Of a stretch of DNA of 64,000 bases, positions 25,101 to 37,940 are shown piece after piece. Numbering within the stretch: position 1 is the first letter of the stretch; each line of letters opens with the position of its first letter. The DNA is taken from assembly GCF_001522545.3 (NCBI RefSeq), contig NC_031770.1:5144281-5208280 (forward strand). The letters run 5' to 3'. The position numbers and the translations under genes are program-made. Under the pieces are notes generated by a model. It did not search any database, was not told where the DNA came from, and saw only the letters and a list, made by a program, of their open reading frames with translations. The stretch is from Parus major. Taxonomy: Eukaryota > Chordata > Aves > Passeriformes > Paridae.

Positions 25101-28100
25101 ATGGGGAATAAAATTATTCAAAAGTACAAAACTGAAAAAATAGTGACCCTGATTGGTAGCCACTGACCCTGCTTGGTTACTTTTCCTCATGTTGCAGCCA
25201 TGTACCTGATTGTGGCTGGTTTCAGAAGAAATCAGAGCTCAAATCTTGGAAAAAGATGCAAGACTTAGGCTCTTAAATTAGGCACTTCGAAAATAGTGCC
25301 CCTTAGCCTTTAGACTGCTTAATATAATTTTCACAAAGCTGCTCATAGCACACAGTGGGATTAAAGTAATTAAAATATCATGGTAGACCACACTGGCAGT
25401 AAGATGTAGTCTCAATGAAGCCTCCCTGATCATGTTATTCATAAATATCTTAAGACAACTGTAGAGTGAAGGATTATTAAATAGCACTGAGACTTATAGG
25501 AATGGTGTCCCTGACCATGGGAGGAGGGGGATAGAACTGGATGATCTTTAAGGACTTTTCCAACCCAAACTATTCTATGGTTCTATTTAGTCCAGATTAT
25601 GGCAACAATGGCATTCCTTCATTAAACAAAACATGCCTGCACTTTTAAGTGGAAAAGGTAAAAATGTTATGTAACTATACAGTTTCCCCCAAGGGTCTGA
25701 ATCAGAGGTGTTGCTTTGTTATCTAACAGGGCTTGCTTTGCAGTTAAAGATGCTTCCTGACTCATTTCTCTTCCATAGGTTTCTGGGGGCTTGTCAACAA
25801 TGCAGGAATATCAACATTTGGCGAGACAGGGTGGCTGCCTATGGAGACATATGAAAAATTTGCAGATGTGAATCTCCTTGGGAGCATCAGGACAACTCTG
25901 GCATTTCTCCCCCTTCTAAGGAAATACAAGGGTAATGCTAATCCACTGTTATTTAGAGTTGTAGAATAATTAGCTTACTATAATCAGGGTAATGTAGCAT
26001 CTATAAAAGAGGCTTTAATTGTCTCTCACTGAACTGAAATGACAGCTTCCTTCTGTGTGGCCTGAAAGAGCAACTTGATCCTGAAAAGAGGGTAAAGTCA
26101 TAAGGGGAAAAAATATCCTTAAAGAGTCTTTCTTTGCAATCCATAGAAAAAAGTATTTAAAAATAAGGATTTCTCTCAGTGTTTGACTCAAAAAAGAGAG
26201 GAAGAACATTTACCATAAATCATTAAGCCCAGGCAAACCTTTTAAGCACTGACAATCCAAAAACTCAAAGATCCATTAAACTGCTTAATTTTGTTATTTA
26301 GGCTTTACAATTTTATTGTTTGGCAACTAGGAGAGGAGGAATGACCCTGCAGAGGTGAACTAGAAACATCCAGCTTCCAGTTCCAGCTCTGTGAAGCCTC
26401 TGTGACCTTGGGCAGGAAACTTCAAGTATGTAGAGGTGCATGGGTATCCAGTGAGATAAATACATTTGCATGAACCTCCCTACATGTGGGGTTTTTCCTT
26501 CTTTCTGAGAAGGAATGGTTCAATAACCCTGTGCAGCATTGGCAGCATGTCTTGGGTGCTTTGCAGTTTGTTCCCTACCTGTCTCCATCTGTGTTTGGGG
26601 AAGAAGATCCCCTCTTCCTTGTCTGTTCTGGCTGTAGGCTCTTTAGAGTGAGGATTTGTGCTCTGTGTGCAGCATCAAGCAGAGGAAGGGGTAGATTTCA
26701 CCTGGAAACCCCAGGTGTCACTGCTACACAAACTGTTGGTAAGATAAAAACATCTCTTTTTTGGGCTATTCTGCTTCTTTCTGTTTGGCTGCCTTTGGTT
26801 GATGATATTCTGACATGAGAAGAAAGAAGCCTTTAAATACTGCAAGCTGGATATGTTTTTGTAGAAGAATGTGCTATTGTGTGTATCCAGTGAATGTGTT
26901 ATGTGGCCATTACACAGGGAGACATCTCTTTTCCCTGTCATGTCCTACTTACTGGTGAAACTATGTGATGCTGATGCACCTGAGGCATTTCTCTGACCCC
27001 ATGAATTGCACAGGGTTACTTTGAAGCAAAAGTGACTAATTGTTTGTGCAACATTAAGCACATGCATAAACCTTTAGAAGGTTTGGGTCTGGAGGGCTGA
27101 ACACAGAGCTTAGCTCAAAGGAACATTTTATCTCTATCTCAAGGCTGTCAGTGTTTCCTTGATTAAGTCCTGCACTCCATTTTCAAGTACCATCTGTGTA
27201 GTAGAGGAGGTCAAGGCACTCCAGGAAGAATCCAAAAGAAGAATCCTAGATTTCCTGTCACCTTCCTTGAAGGAACAACCAGGACAGCTAAAGCTTATGT
27301 GACTGGGGAGAGCAAGTGACCTCTCCAAATTAAAAACTTGAATTACAGACATTAGAGCATCCTTTTGGGGTAGCTGGGTTTCAACTCCCTTAGACACAAA
27401 GAGAAGTTAAATGAGGTGTCCCACATCCTGGGTGTGTGTCCCAGACCACTCAGCTACTGGACAAAGGAGGCAGAAGTTATGCTACCCATGGCTTACTGCC
27501 ATGGATGTACACCTATTCCAAGAAACACTACAAAATTATTAATACAATTATTATTACTTTTAAAGGGAGGTAATGCTCTCTAGCCTAGGACTTAAACATT
27601 CTACCCTGAGAGGAGCAACATTTCCCCATATCTTTTCCAGCTGGCCAGGCCAGCTGATAGAGCATCTTGATCAGCAAGCTGGTAGTTATTTTCCTTTTAC
27701 TGTATATAAGATTTATTTGGGATGTTGTAGGAAGGCAGGAAAACTAATTCAGAATGACAGATTTCACTGCATTCCCATGATACCTTTTGATATCCCCCTA
27801 CACTGTTCAGTTTGGTGAGATCTGGGGCCCAGATGTTATCTGCATCTGTGGCAGCAACAGGAGTGCAGCTGTGTTCTCTGTATTGAAGGCCATCTTCTTC
27901 CTCACCTCTGATATTTGTATATCTACACTCAGACATTCCTTACCCCATGGTAGGACTAGGTGACAGAAGTTTACAAGGAAACAATGGAAATGAACCACAG
28001 TCCAGTGCCTCAAATGAGGAATCTGCTACTTAAGGCTTGCCTGCACTCAGCAGGAGTTAGAAAGGAGAAAAGCAGCACAGATCAGGGAAATCATTGTAAG

Positions 28101-31100
28101 GTATTATAAAGCTGCACACATTTGGCAAGTCACATTTCCTCAGTGAAGCTTATCACTGTACAGTCTGGCTTGGACTTTATATGCACAGTTATAAAACCGG
28201 GTCTCAGTGCAGAGATATCATTAGCACAGAAAAAACTGATATTAGTAACCATATATCCAGCTCAGGGAAAATCACCTCCCCTCTCCTCTGCAGTCCTTCT
28301 CCTCTTACTAGCACAGTCTCTTTGTACTATTTTTCAGTCATTAGGGCACTGCTTTGTTTCCATCTTTTTCATCACATCTCAGGCTCAGAAGGAATAAGCA
28401 GCACAGTGGGAATGTGTTACACTTTGTATAGTCCAACATCTGTCACTAGGTGGAAGATTTTTGTGTGAAGTTTTCGGCTTAATGAATGCCCTTCTGTGCT
28501 GGACTGCACACTGACACTGCCCAGCTTTGGCACAGTGTACAGTAGAACAGTCTCCTGCTAAACACCACATTCTTAGCAGCTCCGAAGACTGAGCTGAACT
28601 GATTCCACTTTAAAGACTGAGAGTGAAGTTATATTATTTGTACTGTTTTCTTTCTAGGACGTATTGTTTTCATGTCCAGCATCATTGCCTATTTTGCTTT
28701 GGGAAATGGCATTTATTCTATGACCAAGGCAGCTATTGAAAAATTTTGTGATGCTTTAAGACTGGAAATGAAGAAGTTTGGTGTCCAGGTAAGTGATGTA
28801 ACAAGAACCTGGAAACCAGGTAAGGGATGTAATGAGTTATGTGAAACAAAGTAACAAAGGTAAAAGATCAGAAATGCATTCATGGATGCAGCTTCCTTTT
28901 GGAAAGAGGTGGTTTCTCTGTGGCTAATCAGTCAGCTGGAAATCACAGGGAACAGCAGTCCTGGGTGATGTTTTTGGTTCTGAGAAGCTGGTGGGTAACA
29001 GGTCTGTGTGTCAGCACTGAAACTTCCACCCTTTCTCCACATCCTCTGCAGTGAAGCTTCCTCACACAGGCTGCCTGAGCTCCCAAAAGCAGTGAGGAAC
29101 CCAAATGTTCCCTGGGTGGCTGAAGAGAGCCCAGACACTGAGTCTGTGCAGCCAGAAGGAGGCTTTTTACTTGCCTGAGGGGTTCCTTCTCTCCTCTTAC
29201 AAGACCAACTCCTTGCTTTTTGTGAGAACAGCTATGCTGCAAGAGGCAGAATTGTGCAGAGTAATTATGTTTTTATTCTCTTAACCTAAGAGGCTCTAAG
29301 AGTGCTCTTAGAGCCCTAAGCAACTCTAATAGTCAAACCTGAAGCTTAGATCACTAAGTAGCTTCACTGGGCTTTTTCCTTGGAGTCACTCTATTGCTGA
29401 AACATTTTTCTCAAACACTCAAAGTCTTCCCTGGCAGGTTTGCATTGGTGTATTGTGTTTATGTACTCAAATTTACAGCATTGTTCATAAGCTTTGTGTT
29501 GGAAAATATTACAGCTATGCATCTATTAGCTACCCCTGTCATATAAATATGAAGGGCTGTAAAATGCAAGTGACTTTACACATCCTAATACCACACAGCA
29601 CGATGAGGATTTCTGCTGATTAGCAGAGGATAATCTCAAATGCATGGAAAGGCTTAGTTTAACAGGTTAGCTACTCTGGTTGTCTTGAGATTTTTCCTGT
29701 TCCACCTATGCAGAAGTCCCAGCCCACAACTGAGTGAGTCAGGCTGACAAACATTTTTGGAGTATCTTTGAGAGGTGTTTTTCTGTTTCTCACTGTATGC
29801 AGAATGCTGGCTGGCATTTGCCTGAGAGCCTACACTGTGGAGAGTCTACAAAATACATGGTCCTTGTTTCCACTGCTCCCTTGCACTGTTCTGTGCTCCT
29901 CTCTGTCCTTTCAGGAAAAAGCTGCTTAGAGGTGGCAAGAAGCAGATAGAGCTATGGCTCTGTCCCTCTGAACTCTGGCCAGGCAAGCTGACAGCCTACA
30001 GGAAATAAAGTGTGTGTCTTCCAGTGGAAAGGCTACAAAAAATGTGGGAAGGGCAAAAACTAAACCATCTATCCTTCTGTCCAAGCCAGCACCAAAAAAA
30101 GAAGCTTTCAAAACCCCTTTGTTAACAATAAATCTGGGAAGTTTACTATTGGCATTAGTTTGGCTGATACCAAGCACTTTTCTAAATAGCACCAGAAGGG
30201 AGGGCTCCCAAGGATGCTGTGTGACAAACCTGCTTGAGGCAGCACACGGTGTCCCAGCTGTGCACACCATCCCTCTGCTGGAGTTTATCTGCATCCCTCC
30301 CTTTGCCCTGTGCATAGGACCTGCACCCCAGTCCTCCCAGAGAGCAGCAAATCCATCACCACACAGGTCAGCAGGCAGGGACTGACACAGGTGGGAGCCT
30401 CTGCTGGGTGGGCTGGATGGCTGAGTGAAAACATCAGGGTTTTATATCATCACATACTTCCCAGAGAATGCCTGTCAGATCCCCAAGTCTCTGACACAGC
30501 TCAGCATGGGTTTTCCTCACCTTGTGTTTCAGTCTTTAGAAATCAGGTCAGTTAAATGCCACAGAGCTTTTAATGTTGCATATCTACAAATAGTTTGAAC
30601 AAGGCTGCTGCTAACTGAGGAACAGCATGTGTGCTGTGAGTGCTCAGCCTGCTCCAAAACTCCTTGGAATACTCAGAAGGGAGCAGAACAGCAGCAACAC
30701 ACAAAGAAAACATGTGGAGCAGAAAAGGACTTGTGTGCTTTTAATTTAAATCTATGCACACAGATCTACAGAAATTTGCTAGTGGCTTCAATGTGAGGCA
30801 GAGCAGGACCTGAGATCCCTCTGTTCTTTGCTGACAAGACTTGGTTTACTTTAAATTACATCTACTTGGGGAAAACAGCACTTCTTTCCCCAAGACCCGA
30901 TAATTTTCTTTGATATCTCCTTTTGTCCCAAATTGGGTCAAAAAATTATCAATTGCAAGGTTCTCCACTGAGTGAAAAATCCAAAGTATTCCACTTTGGT
31001 GACATCAAAGTCATACTGAAATGGTTTGTCTCAGTATTGTCAAAACATTTATACTGTTAAACATTCTACAGCAATCAGAGATGCTCTATTGCATTCTGAA

Positions 31101-31697
31101 GGTGTGCTGAATAGTCAAAACAAGAACATTAACATCAGAGCAAAATGAGGAAGTCAGAATAAAGCACCTCTGCAATCTTAAATATTTTACAGGAATATAT
31201 TTGGTTTCAGTCAAGTTTCCAGGGTTAAAATTTCAACAAATCAGCATTTTCTGGCTGTCTGTAGAGAGCTTTTGTGTTACTGACTGTAGTATTTAATTGA
31301 ATTCACGATGACTGATTGCACCTTGGTAAGTTTTACATCTTCCTTTCAGGTCTGTATTATCCAGCCAGGAAACTATGCACGCTCTACAAAAATTCAGCCA
31401 CCACTGAGTGCTGAAGAGATCTGGAGTGAACTCAGTGAAGAGGAAAAGGCTGTTTACAACAAGGAGTATGTTCAAGAGCGGGCAAACTTTTTCAACAATA
31501 TCCTCAGTGAGGGAAGCACTAATGGCAGTGAGGTTGTGGATGCTATGGTGGATGCTCTAATATCTCCTGCACCCAAGGCACGTTACATGGTGGCAAAGCT
31601 GAAGGAGAAGGTCCTGGTGTTTGTATGTGCTTTGTTCCCAACTGCTGTGATGGATTCTGTTCTGTCTTATGCTCTGAGCAAAGTAAAACTTGCATAG
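18632..31697 (+). CDS. BDH1-like short-chain dehydrogenase/reductase, 4 exons, 324 aa
   Basis: The joined exons (18632-18974, 25779-25931, 28658-28788, 31350-31697) keep frame and give 975 nt. Seen in the sequence: an N-terminal Leu-rich segment (residues about 7-20) followed by Arg-rich RLWRRGAAR, the Rossmann motif TGCDSGFG (41-48), NNAG (121-124), SS at 172-173 and YSMTK with catalytic Tyr185/Lys189, then PGN after the third junction. The stretch [13 protein letters not shown] and the tail layout are those of D-beta-hydroxybutyrate dehydrogenase (BDH1), an NAD-dependent SDR of the 9C group that also includes HSD17B2 and retinol dehydrogenases. The N-terminus looks like an ER signal anchor rather than a mitochondrial presequence, so substrate and location may differ from BDH1. 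The catalytic Ser-Tyr spacing (12) is one shorter than I recall for BDH1. No frameshift is seen. Family assignment is firm; orthology to BDH1 itself is not claimed. Confidence 0.88.
18975..25778 (+). other. BDH1-like intron 1 (6.8 kb)
   Basis: GT-AG intron with the acceptor 'tctcttccatag'. It contains one CR1 3' tail near 25.5 kb. No nested gene is recognised. A 190-codon open frame at 24.3-24.9 kb has no domain-like sequence and is not annotated. Confidence 0.7.
25503..25588 (+). repeat. CR1 LINE 3' tail, sense orientation
   Basis: The block containing 'ctggatgatctttaagga', 'ttccaacccaaac' and 'tattctatggttctat' is the standard avian CR1 3' end with its short terminal repeats. Heavily 5'-truncated. 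It lies about 190 bp upstream of exon 2 of the BDH1-like gene. Confidence 0.85.
25779..25931 (+). CDS. BDH1-like exon 2 (residues 115-165)
   Basis: Acceptor CCATAG|GTTTCTGG. It completes a Gly codon and encodes [13 protein letters not shown], including the NNAG motif that stabilises the central SDR sheet. Donor AAGG|GTAATG; phase 1 out. Confidence 0.93.
25932..28657 (+). other. BDH1-like intron 2 (2.7 kb)
   Basis: Bounded by GTAATG and 'ctttctag'. AT-rich unique sequence; I see no gene or recognisable repeat. Confidence 0.7.
28658..28788 (+). CDS. BDH1-like exon 3 (residues 166-209), active site
   Basis: Encodes GRIVFMSS...[13 protein letters not shown] with the Ser, Tyr and Lys of the SDR catalytic triad. 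Acceptor TTTCTAG at 28657, donor CCAG|GTAAGTG at 28789; phase 0 out. Confidence 0.95.
28789..31349 (+). other. BDH1-like intron 3 (2.6 kb)
   Basis: Begins GTAAGTG and ends 'ttcctttcag'. It contains a perfect 11-bp inverted repeat at 29.3 kb (listed separately). No nested coding gene recognised. Confidence 0.7.
29292..29315. repeat. Perfect inverted repeat (11-bp arms, 2-base spacer)
   Basis: GGCTCTAAGAG and CTCTTAGAGCC flank TG, forming a possible tight hairpin or cruciform inside intron 3 of the BDH1-like gene. It does not match a known RNA gene that I recognise. Confidence 0.9.
31350..31697 (+). CDS. BDH1-like terminal exon (residues 210-324)
   Basis: Starts [13 protein letters not shown] (the conserved PG after the sixth strand) and ends in a hydrophobic helix-like segment ([18 protein letters not shown]) followed by KVKLA and TAG at 31695-31697. 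The [16 protein letters not shown] stretch parallels the GSTDTSPVIDAV stretch I recall from BDH1. Confidence 0.94.
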   Translation, partial: VCIIQPGNYARSTKIQPPLSAEEIWSELSEEEKAVYNKEYVQERANFFNNILSEGSTNGSEVVDAMVDALISPAPKARYMVAKLKEKVLVFVCALFPTAVMDSVLSYALSKVKLA

Positions 31698-31781
31698 CCT
31701 ACAGTGGTGCTATTCACTGACTCAGGTGAGGCCATTTATACAATGTGAAAGTCAAAGCTGATTTTAATGCCCCCATGTGTC

Positions 31782-31809
31782 AATAAAGTGACACCAATTA
31801 ACCAATAAA
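31782..31809 (+). terminator. Two polyadenylation signals for the BDH1-like gene
   Basis: AATAAA occurs at 31782-31787 and again at 31804-31809, 85 and 107 bp after the stop codon. The 3' UTR is therefore short, and either signal could be used. Confidence 0.8.
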
Positions 31810-31829
31810 AACTTTGGGGTGACTCCCTA

Positions 31830-34800
31830 GTCAGAACTGTCACTGATTGCTAGGGAAAAACATACAGGACTTTGTGTAAAATTAAATCATTTGTTTAAGT
31901 AACTTTATCTCTCCCCTGTGGGAAAACCCCATCCACTTAAGCCACTTTACTTATTGCCTGGAAAATTTAATACATCTTTTCCTGAAGCAATAGCAGGTTA
32001 TTGTGTTACAGACATGATGCAGACAAAATGGAGCACATCCTAAAGGGCAGCTGTACACCTGAAGTCATTACAGCAGAGATGAAAAGCCCTTACTTGTAGA
32101 AACCTGAGTAGCAATTTATTTAGGGGAGATAGGAAGAGGTTAATGGAAAAGTCATAGAAAGGAGCATTGGACCTTGAAATACTTTGAATGGAGTTAAATG
32201 GCTGTAGCAAGTTAGGAAGTCTTGAAGCTCCGAGCAACCTGGTTTAGTGAAAGTTGTCCCTGCCCACAACAGAGGGGCTGGAAATTGATGGTCTTTAATG
32301 TCCTTTCCAGCCCAAACCATTCTGTGATTCTATGAATAATAAACTTGTAATATAAATACATTGTCCTTGCTAACTAAAGTTCAGTCCTTTTTCAGGTGCT
32401 CTGGATAAATCTGTAACAAAGCAAATATATCACAGAGTTTGGAAAACAGGTTACATATCCCATTTATAAATGAATATTTAATCCTAAATGAACTCTATTT
32501 TTTATCTGATGTCTGGACTAATCAATGTGTTGACCTGAAGTGTAGTGAGAAAGCTAAACACCAAGGAGACATATCAGTATACTTGGAGCTCAGAAAGAAC
32601 ATTCAGGTTTGGCTGCTATTGTAAGGAATAAGGTCTAAAGAGAAGAATACAGGAAATAACAGGAAAGGGAAACATTTATCTGTGAGAGTAATTGATCACA
32701 GTAGCTCCATTAACACTCTCCTACTAGTTGTCATGGAAGAGATTTACACATACAATTTTAAATTTGACTCGGTTATGGTATTTGCTCTGGGGCCAAAAGA
32801 TTCCAGAAGAGCTGGGATCAAGCTGTGGTGGCAGTGATAGATACAGGGCAGCAGTACTGAGCATTAGTTCCCCCATGCCAGGTCTCCCATATCAAATCAA
32901 AGACTCTGCTATAAGTTGACATAGTTAACTTTTTTGTCTGAAGCAAAAATTGCACTCTATATCTGGGAAGTCCTTCCTAACATAATTAATTAACTACTGA
33001 GAAAATTTATGCTCTCTCATGGTGGGTAATTTGGGCAGTGTGAGTCAGGAACATAGGTGAGATGAGCCCACAGAGTGACAATTCCAGGCTCTCTTCTGGT
33101 ATACTCAGCAGTGGAACAGGCACTGCACCTGTTGGAGATTGTGGAACACGTTATTTCTCTTTCCAAAGGCTGAACCCATCCCTGGAGCTGGCATTGGCAA
33201 GAGGACAAGCCTGGGCTCCCAACTGTTCCACAGACTGTCACTACAGGATAATCAGATGATTATTATCCCTCTCCTCATTTAACCACAACTGAGCAAGGCC
33301 AAGCAAGGGAACAGGAATGAGGCTTATTCCAACTGAACCAATCAATTTCTTCTATAGGAATTCCCCCTGCTTGACCTCAGGGATTTCAGCAGCCCTGCAT
33401 TGCTTTGGAAGCATTGCTTTCATGCTCTTAGCTGTTCTTTGTGCAGATTACCCTTCCTCACAGTAAGCAGCACAGGACTCCACAAGCAGCTTTGAAGTCC
33501 AGATGTTTCTCCATCAGGCCCATGGTATGTGTGCTGATCTCTGCCCCCAAACCAATGTCACTTTCCATTACACTGTCTCCCTTCTATTTACATTTCTAAA
33601 AGCTACTGCACTAAGTTGCTGAGAGCCAGCACCACCAGATCTGGCTCACAGACACAAAATAACTTCCAACTGGAAATTCTTCATTTGCTGGGTATGGGGT
33701 GAAGCATGTGATCAATATTTCAATACCCTCATGTAACGTAAGATGAGAAAGGCTCCAGAACATTTATTCCTTCACCTTGAAAACTGAGAACTTGCAGTGC
33801 ACAGGATTTTAAACAGGATACAGTGACAGGATGAGAACTGATGGGACAAATAAGACAGTTTGTATTTTCATTGCCATCTAACCATTGGCATGGCAGCTAA
33901 CTGAAAAACAGCTACAAAATTACCGTCTTTATTCCTTCCCCTCAGCTTTTTAACATTATGATCTGCAGATAAAGAACTAGTAGAGTCAGAGCTTGTTATT
34001 AACAGAACATCCCACTAAAGTAATCTGGAATCCTCCCACTGAGTTCTATGTGTTCCAAGGCACAGTGTTAGACCAATAAACATGAAAATAAATAGTAGAA
34101 ATAATTTCAGAATCCCTGGGCTTAGTAGAAAAGAGACCCTCAGAGGAAACGGTGATGGAAGGGGTGCAGCATTCTCTCCTCCACAAGTGCCATAGGGTAC
34201 AGAAGCTGCAGGATCAGTAACAGAAGGTTTTAGTGAACAAACCTTGGTAACCAAGTCAGTGATGAACTCTGAGGACTCCCAAAGCTGTCAGCTCTTCAGT
34301 GAACTCCTGCCCTGCTCTGTGGCCCTGGAAAGCTCCCCTGACTCTAGGGATCCTAGCCTTCATGCTGGCCATGCAGTACCTGGGAAGCACATGCTGGGAG
34401 TGCACAGTTGCTGGACTGCCCCACCATCCCTTTTTACTTTGCCACATCCCTGGCTGAGAAATGCCTCCCTCTTCCTCAGTAACTCTGAAATCACCTTTAC
34501 CTCAAGTCAAGTTGAAGTGCAGGGGCATACAAGTCTACATTTACAACATCCAAAAAAAGAAACCATTTTAGGAAAAATTCAGGTGATAAAGATAAAAAAC
34601 CAAACAACCCCCCCCCCCCCAAAAGCCCATAACCAAACCTCTAATGACATTTCTCTTACACTTGAAATACCCCTCTCCCAACACCCAGCTAAGCTGCTGC
34701 AGACCCTTTCCTGAGACTGTTTTTCTATGTAGCATTCATCTCAGCTGCATTCAACACAGAACTTCTTGGAAAAACGCTTCAGCTTTTATCACTATTTGTC

Positions 34801-37800
34801 TTTATAAGCCTTGCTGACAATTTGAGAACTTTTTTTTCCCCTTGAAAACAGCCATGCCAAAAGAGACTCAGCTTTCTTCCCAAGTCTCTTCTCCAAGAAC
34901 ACAGTATCAGGGACCTAACAGTTATTTCACGGATTTTCTCTTTGATGAAAAGGGCTGTTCCTAAGAGTGCATATTAACAGGTAGAAAGAATCAGCTTTAG
35001 TTTTGACATTAAGCAGTTATGGAAAGAGTATAAAGTAGAGTAAAAAAAGCTATACCAGTTTAGTAAGTTGTACATTGATCTGAGTGATATCAACAGCTCT
35101 GTACAGTGGCATCAGAAACAGAGCAGATCCCAGGAAATACAGGAGGAGGAGCTGGGTGGTACCTGCCAGCACAGTTCTCAGGAGGCTGTGCTGCTGCATG
35201 AAACAAAGATTGTCTCAAGGAGACGATTTCCCTCCCTTGAGAGGGCACAGTTGGAGCAATGCCCCTACAGCAGCTCCCAAGACGACCTTCAGAATTAGCC
35301 AATGTGTAAATTTGTGTCATTCTCCCAAGCTGGCAGATCTGAATAGGGAGATTTTGGGTGGAATACACCACACAGCAGATTTTTCTTGCAGTAGCATCAG
35401 AATCCAGAGAGATGAATAGCGGTGATAATTACTTCCACGGTAGAAAGGCATACGTGAAAACCAGGCAATCCTCAAGCACACCTTGCAGCAGAAGTCAGGC
35501 TGCCACCAGCCCAGCTCCCTGTGATGTCAGCAGGACTCCAGTGCCATCCAGCCTGAGTCCTTGTGGTGCACGGCCTCCCTCCAGAGGTCAGCTGTGGGAC
35601 AGCTGCAGCATCCTTGTGCTTTGACATCCACAGAGAAAACACAGTCCAGAGACAGCAAGTGGAACAGAGGATGGCAGCTGCATTGTTCCACATGTTCCAG
35701 GAGGAACTGTGTAGTGCTGTCAGCCTGGCACCTTCTGCTAGCACCAAACCAAACTTCACAGCCTTTGTGTTTTGAATATTTGGAAGCACCTGTTCAGCAC
35801 TGAAACGTTTTCATGTGTAATTAAATTATTTTGGAGCTGCAAAGTGAGCACGTCAGTCATGGGGGCTTTATCTATCATAGGGAAGAATGTATGTTGCAGG
35901 AACAATTGAGGTTAATGTTTAAGAATATATAAAACAAAGGGGAAACATATGCTCCTCAGTAATTAATGCTTTTTGAATAATCTTGATTTGGAAATGATTT
36001 AGTGGTGATCTCATTATTAGACACAGTAGGTAAACCTATCTGCTGTGGGTTCCACAGGTTGCATTCATCCAGGGAACCACAAAGCCAGTGAAGCACTTCT
36101 TGGATTGTCCCAGAAGCTCCTTCCTGGCTGTGAGAGATGTCCCATGTGGAAAGGGAGGGGAGCTGCTGGCTCACCCAGGAGAAAGCAGCCTCAAGGCTGT
36201 CCTAACTCACAGCACATTGGAGCTGTGGGCAGCACTGCCCTCAGGTGAGGGCTCTTGCAGTGAGTCCTGGGGCCATACCAGAGCACATGCACACTGTGCC
36301 CACATCTGTGCTGCGCTGTGTCTCCCAGCTTTGGCTCTGGGAGCTCCAGGGTATGTTCAAAGCTCAAAGCTCGGGACAGTTTACACCTTTCCTTCCTTAG
36401 TGCAGTCAGTTACATTTTTACTAGCACCATCCCACTTGCATTCCTGCAGTAGCCTGGCACTCCTCCAAAACTGAGCTGTCAGCCAAAAAGAGCCCAGCAG
36501 CTTGAGGCTTCAGACCTTGGAATAATTTTCTCTGGTGTGCTTTATTTATCTCTACAGGCAGGGAATACTCTGAATTTCTCTAAGAGGATTTTAATCCTAT
36601 TTATTTTGGAGATGTTGCAATACCCTAATACCAGAGCAGCACCTCTGCTCTTGAAGCCACATTGCTTTGAACCATCCAATATGATGCTGAGCTGCTAAAA
36701 AAGGATGTTTTGCTTCTTGCATCATGAATCCTCATTATCACTCTCAAAAAGCTCATGGAAAGCTGATCACCATGAGAAAATAAATCAAGCATAAAAATCT
36801 AAACATATACATATTTAGTTACATGCATATTCACATTTGGAGTAAAATGCCAAATACCCAGACTGATTATAGTCTGTTTAGGGTGTTTCCACAACTTTCA
36901 GAGAAAAGGCATGCAGATGTTTCAGACAGGATCTTCAGTTATTTTCATATTGGACTAAATTTCTAAATACATGTGCTAACTTTTCTAATGGGCATTTAAT
37001 GTGTGCTGCTCAACAAAGTGAAAAAGGAGAATTTACCCCGGGCCTTTGGCCAGGACATGTGTCTCCTTATTTGTGGCAACAGCAAAAACAAAAATCTTAC
37101 ACAGAACAGGCTGAGGAATATCTTCTACTGTGCCATGTCTGCATCAACCATTCAGTGCAACCAAGGAGAAAGAGAAGGGCCTGGATGCTATGTTTTCCAA
37201 AGAGGAAAGCAATCCACCAAGGCACGACAGTGCATCACTACCAATCCAGCCAATTTACACCACAGAGTGCTGACATGAAATAGCTGCTGCACTAATGGCA
37301 CTCCTTGCAGGGTAAATAATAAAACTTTATGCTAAAATAGTGTTTTCTCTTGTTGTGACTCACCACACAGTCCCATGGCTTTCATCAAACGCCTTTCCAT
37401 GCTGTTGGACATGCATCCAGCTGTGTCACCACTTTCCTGGGAGAAGAGATTTCACATCAAAAAACTATATTGTTTTTTTTTTTCTTTTTTTTTTTTTATT
37501 TCCTAATGCTAGAGGTGATTTGCAAATAATTCAACAGCCAGCTGGGCCAGGAACAAGACAGGCAGTGTCACAGATATGACTATTGAGCCTGGCAGGAGCA
37601 CTGAGGGTTGGGAAATTGGAAATTTGGCACTAAAGGAAATGGACAGAAAGGAGATACAGAGAGCTTGGACAGTCACAGTGTTAGTGCTGTAGCCTTTTAG
37701 AATGATTTAGGCTTCACTTGACAGGCTGTGAGCGTTTGCAGTTGGCTAAATACGCAGACCTTGCCACTCCATTTTTGTGGCAAATCCAGTAAACCCTGGA

Positions 37801-37900
37801 GGTGGCACAACCACACAGCGTTGCTAGGTCAGCTACAAGAAAAGAGAGCCCACGGTCCCCAAGTCCTTCCCGTGTGCCCGCCTCACCCTCAGCGGCTCGG
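31830..37900. other. Intergenic region between the BDH1-like and ANKEF1-family genes
   Basis: Holds one CR1 tail (32.2-32.3 kb), a 13-base C run (34608-34620) and T-rich tracts near 37.48 kb just before the next CpG island. No exon chain was recognised on either strand; open frames of up to 156 codons look like chance. Confidence 0.6.
32219..32336 (+). repeat. CR1 LINE 3' tail, sense orientation
   Basis: The segment runs through 'cttgaagctccgagcaacct', 'ggtctttaatgtcctttcc' and 'ccattctgtgattctatga', the standard 3' end of an avian CR1 with its ATTCTRTG repeats. 5'-truncated, about 500 bp downstream of the BDH1-like stop codon. Confidence 0.9.
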
Positions 37901-37940
37901 AGGGTGGCGTGGCGCTGGTCTGTACCCATCTGGGGGACGC

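Noticed and set aside
30014..30385. 123-codon open frame in BDH1-like intron 3
   Set aside because: Contains a hydrophobic stretch, but no start context, partner exon or family resemblance supports it.
34244..34714. 156-codon open frame in the intergenic region
   Set aside because: No protein-like motif; it runs through a 13-base C homopolymer, which would be unstable in a coding exon.
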